A stretch of 64,000 nt of DNA from Apis mellifera (GCF_003254395.2 NC_037644.1:1605001-1669000), one strand, 5' to 3'; shown: positions 46,001-60,620, counted from the stretch's first letter. The notes: generated from the sequence alone by a model not told the origin. Made by a program: numbers and translations.

Positions 46001-47090
46001 TAGAAATAATAATTTAAAGAGAATTTTGAAAAATTTATATAATATTCTTTAAATTCTAAATTTCATTCTATAAAATATAGAATTTTTTAATATTTTTTGA
46101 TATAATATAAAATTGCACAAATATAATTCACTGAAGAATTTTTTCTCCAAACAAAACTATTCATTTCAAATTTTTAATAAATACATTCATTTTTATCTTT
46201 TTTCATTAATTTTTCATTATGATATTCTGACATTGTTTTTTTAAATTTATTTCTCGAGGATTGAACTATTTCTATGTAAATACACGTTTCGTTTCATAAG
46301 TTAGTCGTGGGGCGAAGCAATCGAAATACGTATGCCGGATTCAGTTTAAAAAAAAAAAAATATTATTTAATACCGCGTGGGCAATGAGGTGGTGCATAGC
46401 ATGGTGTGTTGCTTTTATCTCGAGGATTATATGGGTGGAAAGTGGGCACAACGAGAAAAACTGTCATTTGACGGCTGGCCAATGGGCTTGGCAGGCAATA
46501 CGCGATGTGTTACATTTACGAAGTTGATAAAATAAACTCAAATAGAACGGTTTCCTCGATGTTTCCTCCACACTGATGTTTATAATAGTATTGTTTCAAA
46601 ATTGTTCGCATTTGAATTAATGTTCGATTGTTCGGAATGAAAACAACACTTATTTCGTAGATTAGAATTAGCAAATCCAAACGTCGAGCAACTTAAAATT
46701 TTTTTTTTTAATTAAAATGAAAAATGATCAATAATAATTTTTCAAATTACGTAATTTCAAAATTAATACGAGTTACGGACAAACACTGACAACTGTTTCA
46801 CTACAACGATAATATCACTAGCAATAATACAACAGCAGCAATAATAAATTCCCACATTTTTTCACAAAGTTACTAGACCCGACAAACTTACTAGATTTCT
46901 CACAAATCCACTTTCCAATTATCGATAACATTGCTAAAGCTGACACTTTCAACGATTCTAAAATTAAAAACCCTAAAAGAAACTTGAAACGTTTTTACAA
47001 ACTACAAAAAAGAAATTAAAATATTTCACGTAGAAATGAACGATTTTTCTCTGTATTTTCATCGATCTGTCTTGTCACGTTTACAACGAA
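40081..47090. other. AT-rich non-coding DNA with small GC-rich islands
   Basis: GC-richer islands lie at about 40440-40700, 42060-42290, 43260-43460, 43850-44050, 45000-45280 and 46300-46520. A TA run lies at 41537-41560. None of the open frames (for example 42083-42277, 43411-43656) shows a known domain. Conserved regulatory elements of a long intron are plausible but unproved. Confidence 0.4.
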
Positions 47091-47660
47091 ATCCGAGAGG
47101 GGTACGTTGTGTCGTGCCTTCACTATTAATAGTTTAGAATATATGTCGAGCCCGTACCGGCCTAGTTAATCCGCGAATACCGCTCCGTCCAAAGCGCAAC
47201 AATGGAATATTACATTTTATTAGAGGTTCGCGTGTCCCTTGGTATCCTTCGTTCTCCCAACTTCCTTTTGTTTCGAACGCGAACGTTGCACGAGAATCTA
47301 ACGTACGGGATAGCCGTACGACGTCACGCTGCGACGTTGCAATTAGCGTCGTATTAGCGAAAGTCTGAACGCTATGCGTTCCACCGTGGATTTCGCGTTC
47401 CGCGTGAGAGTGGGGAGGGGAGTATTAATCATAATTTTCATTTCTCGAGCCGACCACCACGCATCATTAAGAATCTTACTCGGTTCTTACGTCGAATTAA
47501 ATTTAACCTGTCTGCTATGCTGCTTTTTTTCCGTTTTCTTCCCCTCCCCTTTTATTTCTGGATTATTTCTTCTTCTAGAAACGTGTCGTTTAGAGAGGTT
47601 AGCTATTGTGATATCGCGTTACGGGTATAATGATACGCTTCGCGTAATTTCATTGTGATG
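47091..47660. other. GC-rich island, function unknown
   Basis: CpG-rich sequence including the short inverted repeat CGTACGGGATAGCCGTACG near 47304. A 94-codon frame (47374-47658) is hydrophobic in its second half but has no recognised motif. Possible regulatory element. Confidence 0.25.
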
Positions 47661-48109
47661 GATGAACGTGTTACGAGAGTAAAAGTTTTCAAAAGAAGAA
47701 TGGAACTCTATGTTAATCCTATAATTAGGATTCAGCTCTGAACTTTGTATTAATTGAAGAATTACTTTTGGGAGATCGTCGAAACATTTAACGTATTGAG
47801 AAAATTATCGATAGATCGTGGCGAGAGAAATTTAATCTTTCTCTTAAGGGAAGGTGAATTTTAATGATAGAGCATAACATGAAATTACGATCTTAGAAAA
47901 ATATTGTACAAAACACTTGCTATCTTTATGAATTATTAATTCCCTGAACTTACCAACGGTTGAGCACCACCGCCTCCCATTCTGACCCAACGCAATAATA
48001 ATAACTCTGGCTCTCGGAACAAGAATAAGAAAACAAAAAAGAAGAAAGAAATCTGAAGAAATCTAACGAAAAAGAAGTCCAGAAATAGAAGCGTTTACGT
48101 AACGCTGTA

Positions 48110-48545
48110 ACCGAGTCGAGCAGTAACTCGCCAGGTAAGGGTTGAAATCTTCCTCTCCCCCGCGAAATCGCGTAGAAATCAATCCGTGCGCCCATTTTTT
48201 TTTTTTTTTCCTCCCGCGGCCTTTTCCAGGAAACCGCATACCAGGAGCCGATTTCCTGCGACGGAGGAGGAGAGAAGGACTCGACGACGAGCAGAGGCGA
48301 GAGGATTCTTCTTCTCGTGATCCTCTGCTACGTGTTGTACGCTAAGCGAAGAGAAGACCGATCGAGCAGATTTAGTAGCCGCGTCTAACGGTTCACCGAG
48401 GTTCTTCTCTCCTCTTAGGTTTACCAGCAAACACACACGGCCACCAACCAGCAATACAATCGGCAGCCCACCGGCGCCTTTCCTGTTTGTTCCTAGGGTT
48501 CTTCGATACGTACTTCCCTCTCTCTCTCTCTCTCTCTTTGTTCAT
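48110..48545. other. GC-rich island with (CT)n run, possible promoter or 5' exon
   Basis: Dense CpG and purine/pyrimidine blocks at 48200-48480, then a (CT)n run at about 48514-48538. Open frames on both strands are composition-driven. The structure resembles an insect 5' leader but no start codon with coding continuation is evident. Confidence 0.25.
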
Positions 48546-49840
48546 CTCGGTTGGTTCGGTGATGTTTGTAGTCTCCTCGAATGCGAGTGCAGTGACCCAT
48601 CGAGGATGCTTGGCTTTTGCAAAGGATGCTTGGATTTTTCTTTAGGAAGGAAGGAAAGATGCTTTAAGGAAGAAAACTCTTACTCGACTCACTTACTTTT
48701 TCCAACGATGCTCACGATGATGGAGATGATTTAGATATTTAGAGAGGATGTTCAATGTTTTTTACGAGAAATTTTGAAATTCTCGATGAATAATACGTGA
48801 TGGAAAATAGAGAAATTTGAGGCAAGTAAAGGACAAAATTTGAACACTGAAGAATCCTTGTAATTTTCCTTTAAATTGATCAGAAACATATTTCATCCGT
48901 ACACGAATAAATTGTACAAAATATAATAATTAAAATACTTATTGAAAATCAGTAAACTTATTAGAATCATTAAAAAAAAGCCTTCGAGTAAGAAATAATC
49001 ATGGGAGAAGGAAATAATTCGAAAGTGAGGTTAGAAATACCGATATTTTTTTTTTTTTTTTTTCTCTCGTTTAAAGGAAATTTTATTGGATCGATCGATA
49101 TTTGTTGTGAGAATCGGCGGCACGCGCACCTTTGACCAACGATTTCTCTCCTCTCGGGATCGGTATTTTGAGTTGCGTGGCACGTGGGAGGCGAAAATAT
49201 AGCCGCGATCTTAGGAGGCCGAGCATAGAGCATGGCGTAACCGGTAAACAAACTCGGAAAAGAAGGACACCCTGGGACGAGGGGGAATAAACCTGTTCGG
49301 TTAACTTGTTATCGGCGAAACGCGAAACTAGTTATTAAAAGCGATCGTTTTATACGACGGAGATGAGAAGCGCGTTAAAGTTACAAGAAGCTTGTGTATC
49401 GTTGCTCCGCTATTCTTTTTTTCCTTCTTTCTTCTTCTTCTTCTTCTTTATGAATTCCTCTCGAGTCGTGGAATCTCGTTCCAGTCACGATAGATACGTT
49501 AAAATTTTATCGCCTCTTTCCAATCATGATAAACACACCGTGTAATTATCCCTGTTTATAAACGTATTTTCTAACATTTTTCTTCTATATATCGATGATT
49601 CTTCTTTTTCTGAAAAGAAAGAAGCGAAAGAAAATGTAAAAATTCTACGAAATAACCGAAATTTTGCTTATTAAGAAGGATAAATAAAATCCGGAAGAAG
49701 TTCGAAAGGATCAAATCTGTCTCGCAAAACACAATCTAAAAAAAGAAGAAAAGTTTTCAGAATCAATTTAACAAAATTAAAAGATGAAAGAATTCCAAAA
49801 AAAAAAAAAAAATCCAATCCAACGAAAGGGAAAAATCGTA
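48546..49840. other. Mostly non-coding, no gene seen
   Basis: AT-rich with a GC-richer patch at about 49100-49380. A TTC/TTCTT simple repeat lies near 49420-49450. Confidence 0.45.
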
Positions 49841-50280
49841 TCGATCGCTGACGCAAGAGATCGTGTGGGTGCAACGACGGAGCAGCTGATCCTCGAGAAT
49901 CGCGAACGTGTTACCCGAATCGAGAAGTGATCGAAGGGAGAAGAAAGAAAGAAAGAAAGACTCTCGTCGATCCACAACACGATTCGTTGAGGGACCGGTT
50001 CTCTCGTAGCTCTGAGCGGAGACAGAAAAGTGGCGCGGCGAAACGAGACCGCACCCCGGTGACTCCGCGGTGGTATTCCTGTACCACGTGAACCTTATGC
50101 GAGACAGAAACGGTGCAGGACAAGGCTTAGAAGTCTCCCGCACTGGTACCATCCTCAGTATTTATCGCGCTCTCCCGATGGCGACGCCTGTCTCCTCCAC
50201 GCGTCTCCTCAACCTCTCCTCCGTTACCGGTTTCTCCAGACGCCATTGATCGCGAGACGCCTGAAAGAATCGTTCGAATA
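49841..50280. other. GC-rich island, possible regulatory element or exon
   Basis: CpG-containing block with overlapping frames on the minus strand up to 129 codons and a 23-codon + strand frame starting MATPVSSTRL near 50178. No known domain and no convincing splice pair. Confidence 0.25.
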
Positions 50281-53200
50281 TATGAGATAGAGGTAATTAA
50301 GAAAATCGTAGATGTTTTCTTTTCTTCTTTCTAACTTTTGATTTGACGAAAATTCAATAAATCCAGGATGAAGAGAAATGTTTCAATCCTGAGGACTGTG
50401 AAGGTAATATTTTCCATATTTATTTTATTAATGTAGTTGTTGATTAATTAAAAATTAAATAACTTTAATAATGTAGTTGTTGATTGATTAAAAATTAAAA
50501 TAACTTGAAATATATACGTTGTTATACAAATACCTCTTCAAGGATATTATGCAAATTGTTTCTGCATTGGAGAGGACGGATGACGGAATTACGTTAATCG
50601 TTCAATAATGTAATTTATAAGGATAGATGGTGGGCGAATCCCCCTCCAGGGGGATCATCGTTTCTTTTGATGAACTTATTTTTCGCCTCGTTCCTTATTT
50701 CATCGAGATTTTATTATTATTATTATTATTATTATTATCATGGTCAAAGCTCGAAGCGATGAATATTCATAGCTAGCGGGGTTGAAGTTGGTCGGAGGAT
50801 GATAAACATCGGGCCTTATGTTTCATTCATACTGGTCTCGCATTGGCGGACATAATGAGCCGGTAGAATGAGAAATTAGCTGCGTGCATACGATTTTAAT
50901 ATACTGTTCATTGTTACGCTCGATCGGACGCTTGGAAAACAATTCTCTCTTTCGATTCGATCGATTAATTGATATTTGTGTACGTTGAAACGTGCATTCA
51001 AGGGATAGGGATTTGATTTAATAATAAGCGTTGGTATTGTTGGTACTTTCGCGAAAAGATCGAAAAATGATGCTGAATTTCGTAAAATGAATATATTTGT
51101 AAAAAAAAAATAAAAATGTCGCGATAAGCTTGAGAAAGGGAGAAAGTGCTTTTAACACGGTGAAAATTCATGCAATTGTTTGCAAATTAATTATAGATCG
51201 TGCATCGTATCGATACCGATGAAAAATCGTAATTCTAAAGGCGAACAATTCTTACTCTTTGGAAAAAAAGAGAAGGTTAGCTTCTGCAAGTTCGATGAAC
51301 TTGATGTTTTCTATTCCAGATTTTTTATTATACGTGATGTGTAATTAGTATGAACGTTTTATTATTGCATGCAAATTATGGCGATTATAGTTTGCGTCGA
51401 AGATGATTTCAATCCCTTGAGATATAATAGTTGATTTCCCTAGCACAATTTTCTCACTATGCGACATTCCCACTCCTTGGTATACTTCCTAAGAGGGAGA
51501 AAAAAAAGAGATATTTTGTTAAGATTATGTATAATTAAGAAACAAAGAATTATACGACTTTTATCAAATTTTATTTTATTGATGTTAAATTTTATTTAAA
51601 ATTGTATTATTTAAAATTATATTTTATATTGATTAATTCAAATAAATTATATAAATTTTATTTTCCAATTAAAAATGGCAATAAATTAAAAGATTTTGAT
51701 AATAAGGTATTGATAAATATGCATATTTTCAGATATTTCTATCTTATTTTATATTTGCACTTTTTTTCAATATTATTTTAATTCTATTAGGTTATGAATA
51801 TACATATACTTAACGTGAAACTAATTATGCTACTATTAATAAGATTGCAAAAGTCATTTTTGGACGAGAAAAATATACAATGCTTAAAATTACTATGAAA
51901 CAAAAATTGTTGATACTTAAACATCAACGCATGATTTCACAAAACATATTAAGCCAGATTTAGTAACGAAAATAATCTTACAACAGAACGGAAAGTTCAG
52001 CATGTGGCGTATACCGCACGATAGGCAATGTGGCTAAATCTCTAAACTTTATTTTTTAAACATCCTGTAATTAATTCTGTCCAATTAAATATTCGATTAA
52101 ATAAAACCTCATGAAAAGATGAGAAAAATAAGTGTTTTCAAAAAATTATTACATTACGAACAAATAATATTTAAACATAATGAATATTTCAAAGATTTAA
52201 AAATTTTAACTTTTAAAAATCTTTACAACATTATATGAATATTTTTGAATAAAGTATCTATACATATATAATATAATAATAGATTAAAATTAATAACATT
52301 ATTGGGATAAAATTTTATAGGTTAACTATGTAATTATATATAAATCTACTCACAGATTCATTAATATCACCGAAAAGAGTTTTCTTTATGATTATTTTTA
52401 TATTTTTTTCGTTTTTTTATTATTAGTTCATTTTTTTCTTTTCTTTTTTAATTTTTGTCACATAAGTAATGTTGTATACGATTAATCGAATACGATAGTC
52501 CCTGCCATTGCCAGTTTGCAATATCGAATAGCTTGGTGTTCGGTGTCGTTAGACAGTCCCTGTTCGTTCAAATTTAATGTCGACTTAGTATTAGGTCATT
52601 ACTAAACACGTCTGTCTTTTTTTCTTTCCCTTTATGACATTATGACGACAACTTCGACTACGAATACGACGACCACTTTCACGCGCGCATATATTACACA
52701 CTGGTCAGAAAGCCGCGTTGTAAACAGAACATAAGTTTCGCAATCGACAACTAAAGACAAGATATCGTATGTGTTATTGAGAATTTTCAGTGAAGATTAG
52801 AAAGAATTTGTTATACTTCATCAAATTTCTCATAAAAAGTTCAATTTAGAATTAATGTATAATGTTTTTCAAATTTCTTGAAATATAGTTTTTTTATTTA
52901 ATAAAAATGTTATTTAAGTTAGATCATTTTATTCTTTTTGTATTACTTTTTATTCTTTTAAAAATTTTATATTTTTCTAACGTTTTATATTAATTGTTTT
53001 AAAAGTATTTGATTTTTAAAAATATTTTTTAGCTTTTGTATTTGAAAAAATGGAAAATTTATTTTTTATTGTTAATTGTTGTTAATTATTTAGAATTATT
53101 TTAAATGAATTTGTGGGCGTGAAATTTTCGAAACAAAGAAATTCAAATTTTTATAACGATTAAAGATTAACAGAAGTTATTTGTATATATAGGTATATAT

Positions 53201-56200
53201 AGATTAGGTTAGGTTATTGACTAAGTTCTTACGAAATCATGTTTACCTAAATTGTTAGAGTAATGTGAAAGTAGAAGAATTGATAATTAGAATTATTAGT
53301 GATCCACATTTTTTTACTTTTCGTCATTTTTATCAAAAGTACTTTTGTATTTAATTTAATTTACCTTTCGTGTAAACTTTGTATTAATAATCAAATATAA
53401 CTTTTTCTTTTTCATTTAGATATATTTTTTTAAATAATTTTTTTTATAAATTTTATAAATATTGATTCGAATCTTTTTTTCTGATTATCCATTTAAGAAA
53501 TTTTACTAAAATTAAAAAATAACTTAAATATTTAAATATTTCGATACACTCTATCCAAAAAAATTATTAAGTCCTAAATACTTAATTAAAATGAATAGAA
53601 ATCAATTAGAAAGTTAATGAAAATTTTTATTTTTTTTTTTATAAAATTCTTGTTTAAAATGAAAGCTCTGAATTCTTCTACTGGAGACACACGTTTCAAT
53701 CTTCTGACTGTGGGACCATGGTGGTTCAAAGCTAATGCAGCTAGCGTAAGATGGAATGGAATGTCCTTTGTGAACCGGCTGTTTCACCTCCATATATGTA
53801 CGTAGCCGTTCGCTTAGCTAATATCTCTGTGGAAGCCAACGAAAAGCCACGGGTACCGCGTTAGAGGCCAGAAACACCACGACCTTCGTTATACCAATCG
53901 ACTTCTTCGTTAGAAAATAGTAGAATATTTACTAGTTATTCTTTTTGCTAAAAAGTGAAAAAAAAATAAAAGAAATTTCACATTAGGAAATAGAAATTTA
54001 ATTTATGAATTTTTGTTTATTTTTGTCTTATTTTGTTACAAGATGAAATTTATATTTTACGAGGTTAGAATTCCTAGTTTGAAATGTTGTGTGATGCAAT
54101 TTAATGCTGGTTTTTTTTTAGTTATTTCTTATTTCGAAATTATTCTGGAAAGAATTTTAAATTTCACTTTAGAAATTGAAGAATTATTTTTAATATATTC
54201 GTTCTTAAAATATAGATAATTGAGATATGCATGTGCTGTCTTTAGAATTTGTTACTAAAATTTATTACTAGATCAAAGGTATCATTTAAGAAATTATTTT
54301 TAAATTATATATAATATTGCTTCGTTAACTAATCGAGTTCTTTAAAATATTTTCTTGATAAATGTAAAAATCACCATCTTCTAATAATTTAAATATTATT
54401 AAATCTTTAAAAGATGCACTTAAATTTTATATTAAACACATTTGAAATACATATATGTAACATTTCCCAAAGATGGTCAAATATCAATTTAGAAGTGAAA
54501 AATGGCGGATGCGAAGGGATCGGTTTATTCAGCAGAGGGCGCCTGTTCTCTACGAAAATTTCTGCAAGCGTACATCACATATACGTATACGTATGCACGA
54601 ACGAACAGCTGCGTTTGATTCGTACGGTAAACTCAACGTTCTAATTACGACAATTGGCTGTCATTGTTCTTAGACATATACGTAAGACTGGGAGAACGAT
54701 TAACGTGATGGTAACCAGTGACTACTTGGAAACTGTGGCCCTACGGTGCTCGCGACGAAACGTTTTCGAACTGCACGTGAAATTAAGGTCGATTGTTAAT
54801 AATAGAAAAGATGTCGGATTTATTATTAGCATATGCTTTTAAATAATCTGATTTCATTTGAAATATTGTCTATTCAAAGAAAAAGATATTTTTATTTTGT
54901 ACAGGATGATTCATATTATTGGTCGTTATAATACTTAACCTTTAATTAGTATCGTTAAATCGTAGATGGCGTATTAATAGCAAATCTGTTAATATGACAA
55001 TTTTTATTTTGTAATATCATAGTATAGTGTATTATTATATTTATTTGTTCTAATTTTATAATATATATAGTTTTGAACAATATGGATTTAACTGATAAAT
55101 TCTTGAAAAATTAAAAATTGTATAGTAATTTTTAACTATGCAAGAAATTGGTGTTCCTAACCTCATTCAGAGAGATTCATTTTCTCGGATATCTCTTAGG
55201 CAACAATATTGCGACAGAAAAAAAAAAGAAAAGAAGATTAAACGTCATGCATTTTCCTTCACGCTAAATACGAGAATTAAATTCATAACCGCAATTCCAT
55301 TCGTGATATTTGACGGAACTAATGTGGTGGAACGATGGATTGACGCGTGTAATTAGAAAGCACATACGCGCATTTACGCGGAATCGGTGCGTTTGTTTTG
55401 CAATTAGCGAGTTGCAAGTAGGTCTTGAACAATTGAATTGCAACGTTCACTCATCCTTAGTTTTTCTTATGGATCAATGAGATAACTAGCTTTGATAACG
55501 ATGGATAATCGTTGGGTTGGTCTTTCAGTGAATTTTATTCCGCAACTATTGTCATCGATCTAGAAAGTCTAGTTTAGAAATCACTTTAAAGAAACAATAA
55601 TTATCATTGTCATATTATGTTAATGGAATAACTTTATGAAATAATTTGAACTTGGAACGATATTAAAGATTTTTATGCGATTTTAAGGTGAGCAATTTTT
55701 TTCTGATTTGAATATTAGACTAAATTTTTAAATTATTATTAATTTCATTTATTAAAATTAAATTTCCTATCTATTTCATTATTATATTATTACTAAAATC
55801 ATTTCACAGTATAAATAATTAAAAATATTTGCAATAATCGTTTGAATCTAATTCGATTATAATCATCATTTCTTTTTTTCTTCTCACAGAACAAAAATAT
55901 AAAGATAAAAAAAAAAAAATAAAGGAAGTGTTTCAACAATTGGTTGCTTCTTTAGGAGCAATTTGGGTGCTAATTAACCAAAGCTGATTGGGTGCATTAC
56001 AATCGATCTTTCCCATAGAATGGCGATATGCAAAATTCGACATTAGCCAAAGCGTGATCAATCGGCGTCCTTAATTAGTTAGCTCGCCACATTTATCTCT
56101 AGGTATTAGCAATCCTAATCGTCGCCACTTCCTGTGGCCAGGATCTTTAATGAAATCTCGATTTTATTTTCAAAAAAAAACTCTTATCTGTAGGTGAATT

Positions 56201-56518
56201 CACAAATTTTTTAATTTCTTTGTAAAACTTTTATCCTTGCGAATCTTTTTTTCTTCTTTAAAATTTCAATTGAAATTAATACATTACTTTCATTACTCCT
56301 CCTTTGTCAGGAAACGAAAAAAAAAAGATAAAAGTGAGAGTATTTCCTAGGGGACGTGAACCTTCACGTAACGAACCGATCGAGTTACTCGGAAGCTGTG
56401 CTTAGGCTAATTTCATCGGCGATCGATTTTCTATTTCTCACGAGGTTGGACGTTGAACCAGTCTTTTCCTTTCTAAGAATAGAAGATTGTATAAATAATA
56501 TTGCTCATTAAATGCTAA
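50281..56518. other. AT-rich non-coding DNA, no gene supported
   Basis: GC-richer patches occur at 50770-50950, 52490-52750, 53670-53900, 54480-54790, 55340-55560 and 55960-56160. A 38-codon frame with good start context begins near 54492 (MADAKGSVYSAEG), and another near 53659 reads into a possible GTAAGA donor; neither is recognisable. The patch at 55960-56160 contains several TTAATTA/TAATTA-type homeodomain words. Confidence 0.4.
50710..50738. repeat. (TTA)n trinucleotide microsatellite
   Basis: An uninterrupted TTA run of about nine units in otherwise mixed sequence. Confidence 0.9.
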
Positions 56519-57655
56519 TGTAGGATGATCCAAGTGAGTACGTAAAATTATTCTTTTTTTTTTTTCTGATTACAATACAAGATATTTCTAAGAAAAATGG
56601 AGAAAATAGAGTATAATTTATATTTTCATTTTCATTATTATACAGAAAAAATTATATAAAGAATAAAGTATAAAAGTAAAGTAGAGATGTAGGATGGTCC
56701 AAGTGAGTATATAAAATTATTCTTTTTTTTTTTCTGATTACAATAAGATATTTCTAAGAAAAACGGAGAAAATAGAGTATAATTTATATTTTCATTTTCA
56801 TTATTATACAGAAAAAATTATGTAAAGAATAAAGTATAAAAGTAAAATGGAGATGTAGGATGGTCCAAGTGAGTATATAAAATTATTCTTTTTTTTTTTC
56901 TGATTACAATAAGATATTTCTTAAAAAAAAACGGAGAAAATAGAGTATAATTTATATTTTCATTATTATACAGAAAAAATTATGTAAAGAATAAAGTATA
57001 AAAGTAAAATGGAGATGTAGAATGGTCCAAGTGAGTATATAAAATTATTCTTTTTTTTTTTCTGATTACAATAAGATATTTCTAAGAAAAACGGAGAAAA
57101 TAGAGTATAATTTATATTTTCATTTTCATTATTATACAGAAAAAATTATGTAAAGAATAAAGTATAAAAGTAAAATGGAGATGTAGGATGGTCCAAGTGA
57201 GTATATAAAATTATTCTTTTTTTTTTTCTGATTACAATAAGATATTTCTTAAAAAAAAACGGAGAAAATAGAGTATAATTTATATTTTCATTATTATACA
57301 GAAAAAATTATGTAAAGAATAAAGTATAAAAGTAAAATGGAGATGTAGAATGGTCCAAGTGAGTATATAAAATTATTCTTTTTTTTTTCTGATTACAATA
57401 AGATATTTCTTAAAAAAAAACGGAGAAAATAGAGTATAATTTATATTTTCATTTTCATTATTATACAGAAAAAAATTATATAAAGAATAAAGTATAAAAG
57501 TAAAGTGGAAATGTAGGATGGTCCAAGTGAGTATATAAAATTATTCTTTTTTTTTTTCTGATTACAATAAGATATTTCTAAGAAAAACGGAGAAAATAGA
57601 GTATAATTTATATTTTCATTTTCATTATTATACAGAAAAAATTATATAAAGTAAA
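56519..57655. repeat. ~165-bp tandem repeat, seven copies with alternating variants
   Basis: The word (A/G)TCCAAGTGAGTA recurs with GGTCC at about 56696, 56862, 57024, 57190, 57352 and 57520, plus a first copy at about 56527 (GATCC). Periods alternate near 166 and 162 bp. Two unit types differ at CTAAGAAAAACGG versus CTTAAAAAAAAACGG and at a duplicated ATTTTC. The last copy is truncated at about 57655. Confidence 0.93.
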
Positions 57656-59880
57656 GTGGAAATTATATATATTACAATAAGAATAATAATATATTATAAA
57701 AATTCGTTGAAAGAGGATTGTTCAAAGAGTTGGCAGAAAACCTAATCGTTCGGAAGTGAAACGGAGGAATTTATTAGGGGCACGTTCCAAGTATTTATTA
57801 AATATTCCCGCTAGTAGCCGGCTGGTTGGCAAGTAATAAAAATTACATTCGAACGAACGCGACGTTTCTAATTGTCGTATTTATTGAATGTCCCCGTCGA
57901 AGGCGTTGAAAGAGCCATTCAGTAGTCGGCCAGACTATTCGCGATTTCCTGACATCGAACGCTATCATGCCAGACCCCTCTGTTATCCTATAAACACTAA
58001 AAATACCCGTATTACCTTCTTCAAGCACTAGCTTCTGGCTCATAATATTCTTTCATAATGAACTGTAGAAAAAGAAAGTTTGAATACGAGTCCTTCACGA
58101 ATTGGCGGGAAATTTGAAATCTTCTGGGTAATTTAAATCGGTTTTGAAATTTGATTTTATCTAAAAAGTTAGCGGAAACTTCGATTGAAATATTAATTCC
58201 TATTGACTTGAAATTAAGAAATTTTAAAAATGTATAAAAGATTTAAAAAAATATATCACAAATAAGAAATAGAGAATCAAATTTAATGAAAATTATATAA
58301 ATTCTACAAACAATTTTTCCGTTTAAAATCTTATTATGTCTATAATCAACAAATTTGTCTATATTCAAGTTTGTTCATTTTCTTCCAAAAATTTCTTTGA
58401 AATTCTGTCTTTTCCACAATTAATGAATCAAGATGCTCAATTTTATTGTTTTTTCCAGAAAATTGGCGCGAAATTCAAAAACTAGAAAAATTCCCTACAC
58501 GCTACGTATATTTTAAAAACGCCAACACCTTCTCGATCGCACCTGTGAACAGGACGTTCCACTTGCCAGATCGGGTGTTCAGGTGGAAAGAGGTGACCGG
58601 CTTTTAAAATTGTAGGTTAACGACGCATGCGCACGAGAGTGCATTTGTGTCCTTTTTTGGAAACCGACGGAACCCCACTGAAAAATCGATTCGAGTTATT
58701 TTCGTTACTTAAACCTGCCGATGATCTTCCTCTTTTTTGGCTCGACGTTTTGCTCCTTCTCGCTTGAATTATTCCTGACTGCGGAGAAAGTGACGCGCCC
58801 TTTCCCTTGACAAATTTCGCCCAGCCATTTAATGGTAAATGCTCCTGTGATTGCTCGACCCAGCCCCCATCGTTTCACTTCATTTGTGTCGTGCACAATT
58901 TTCTACGAAAGCGAATTCATCCATTTCTATGAATGTGTCTTCATGTGTGACGTGTATTTTTTTTTTTTTTGTTTTTGGTTTTTTGTCAATGACTTTGAGT
59001 TTTATATGGCAATTTTTAGATTCAGAAGATTATATACATTGTATGCATTAAAGTTTTAATTGTAATTTTTTACAAAATTATGTAGTATTTGTTATGCAAT
59101 GTAGAAAGTGGCAAAAAATTGAAAGTAAAGGGAAGTTTAATGAGATGTTAGAATCTTACTTAAAGGCACGTAGAGGAAGAGGTATTCGTTGGAAATTACA
59201 TCACGGTTTGGTGAGTCGTGCAACGACTGTCTCAATTTCTCACTATCTTTCTATCGAATGAACTTGACTTTGATCAGGGAAGGCTATTCTTAGAACAATT
59301 TTCGTATCTCTGCTGCAAAGTAGGATCCACAAATATTATCTTATCTTCATTGAACCCAATTTAATCATCATAATGCCATCTCCCTTATACGTTCAAAATT
59401 TAATGATTACTCTTCTAAAAATTAACTTAATCGTCTTGTAACTCTAATAATACAATAAGTATCATTATCTCAAAAGGAGTATTATCATAATAATATTTAT
59501 AATTTGTATTGATTTTTATCTCATATTATATTTGAACTATTTTCTCTGTAAAAAGAAAAATATATATTAGTAAGAAGAAATAGTAATTTTTAAATAGATT
59601 ATAGATCTATTAAATGTGTCATTTAATCAAAAATGTCAATATTGACATTGTTTTAAGAATTTCTTCTTAATCTTTATTAATTATGCCATCGTTGTGCGTT
59701 CGAAATTATTCAAACGATTTTTCCCTGTTCGACAGCTACTGTATAGAAAGGATTTGATGAAAACAGCGTTCGCTCATCGACGTTTTTTCCATGCCGACAA
59801 CACCGCGGAGAATGATCAGAACGAGCAATCCCATACGGAGGCGCCGCTGCTCGAAGAAAAACGATCTGGCGAGCAGACAT
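57656..59880. other. Non-coding stretch, no gene seen
   Basis: GC-richer segments at 57730-58080 and 58490-58900 in AT-rich DNA. Open frames (57843-58043 and 58705-59059) have no recognisable domain. Confidence 0.45.
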
Positions 59881-60620
59881 CCGAGACAACTTGCTTTCTT
59901 TTTCTTACCATTTCTTCTCGTCTTTCTCCTCCTGTCTCTCAGTCTCTCCAGTCTTTTTCATTTTTCCCTCTTTTTCGCCTCCCTGATCCGTTTGTCATGT
60001 TTCTTCTCTTGCTATATTCTTCCCGTTTAATCCTTTTCGATAACCATTTTCTTTTTTCTACTTTTGTCTTATATATTTGATCTTTGTATTTTTTTATTTC
60101 TTATTTTTATCTGGACAATTTTTTCTTGGTTTAAGAAAAACAGATTTTTCTTTCTTTTTTCTATCATTTTTTTTGTTTTATCATATAATTGGAGATCTTT
60201 TTTAGATTCTTAATTTATTACTTTTTATTTGTAGAGTAGATTTGCTTTCCTTTTCTTCCTTTATCTTTTATCGTATATTGTTTTGAGTACGATATAATTT
60301 TCTTTCTGTTTTCATTTCCCCTCTTTTACATCTCTTCTCAATTTCTTTTTTCTGACGTCACTTTCTACTCTCTAACAATATTTCCATCTTCCCAATTATA
60401 TTTCCTTTTCTTCATATCATCCAAAAATTACAAAATTTCTTTCTATCAGCTTCTTTTCTCTCTTTACAATTTACAAAACCATCTCCTCTCAATTTCTCTT
60501 TCCTAATCTCACCTTTTCACCTCCCATTCCCCCCCCAACAATACTTCTCTCACTTTTCTCAATTACACGCAACCTTTTTCTCTCTCTCCCTCTCCTACCA
60601 ACCAAGTTAACACCGCACGT
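59881..60620. other. Pyrimidine-rich domain with a consensus CRE
   Basis: About 740 bp in which the + strand is strongly C/T-biased (TTTCTTCTC-type sequence throughout). It contains the full palindrome TGACGTCA at 60353-60360, the consensus cAMP-response element. Open frames at 59694-60080 are hydrophobic translations of CT-rich DNA. It leads straight into the CpG-rich block at 60640-61010. Confidence 0.6.
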
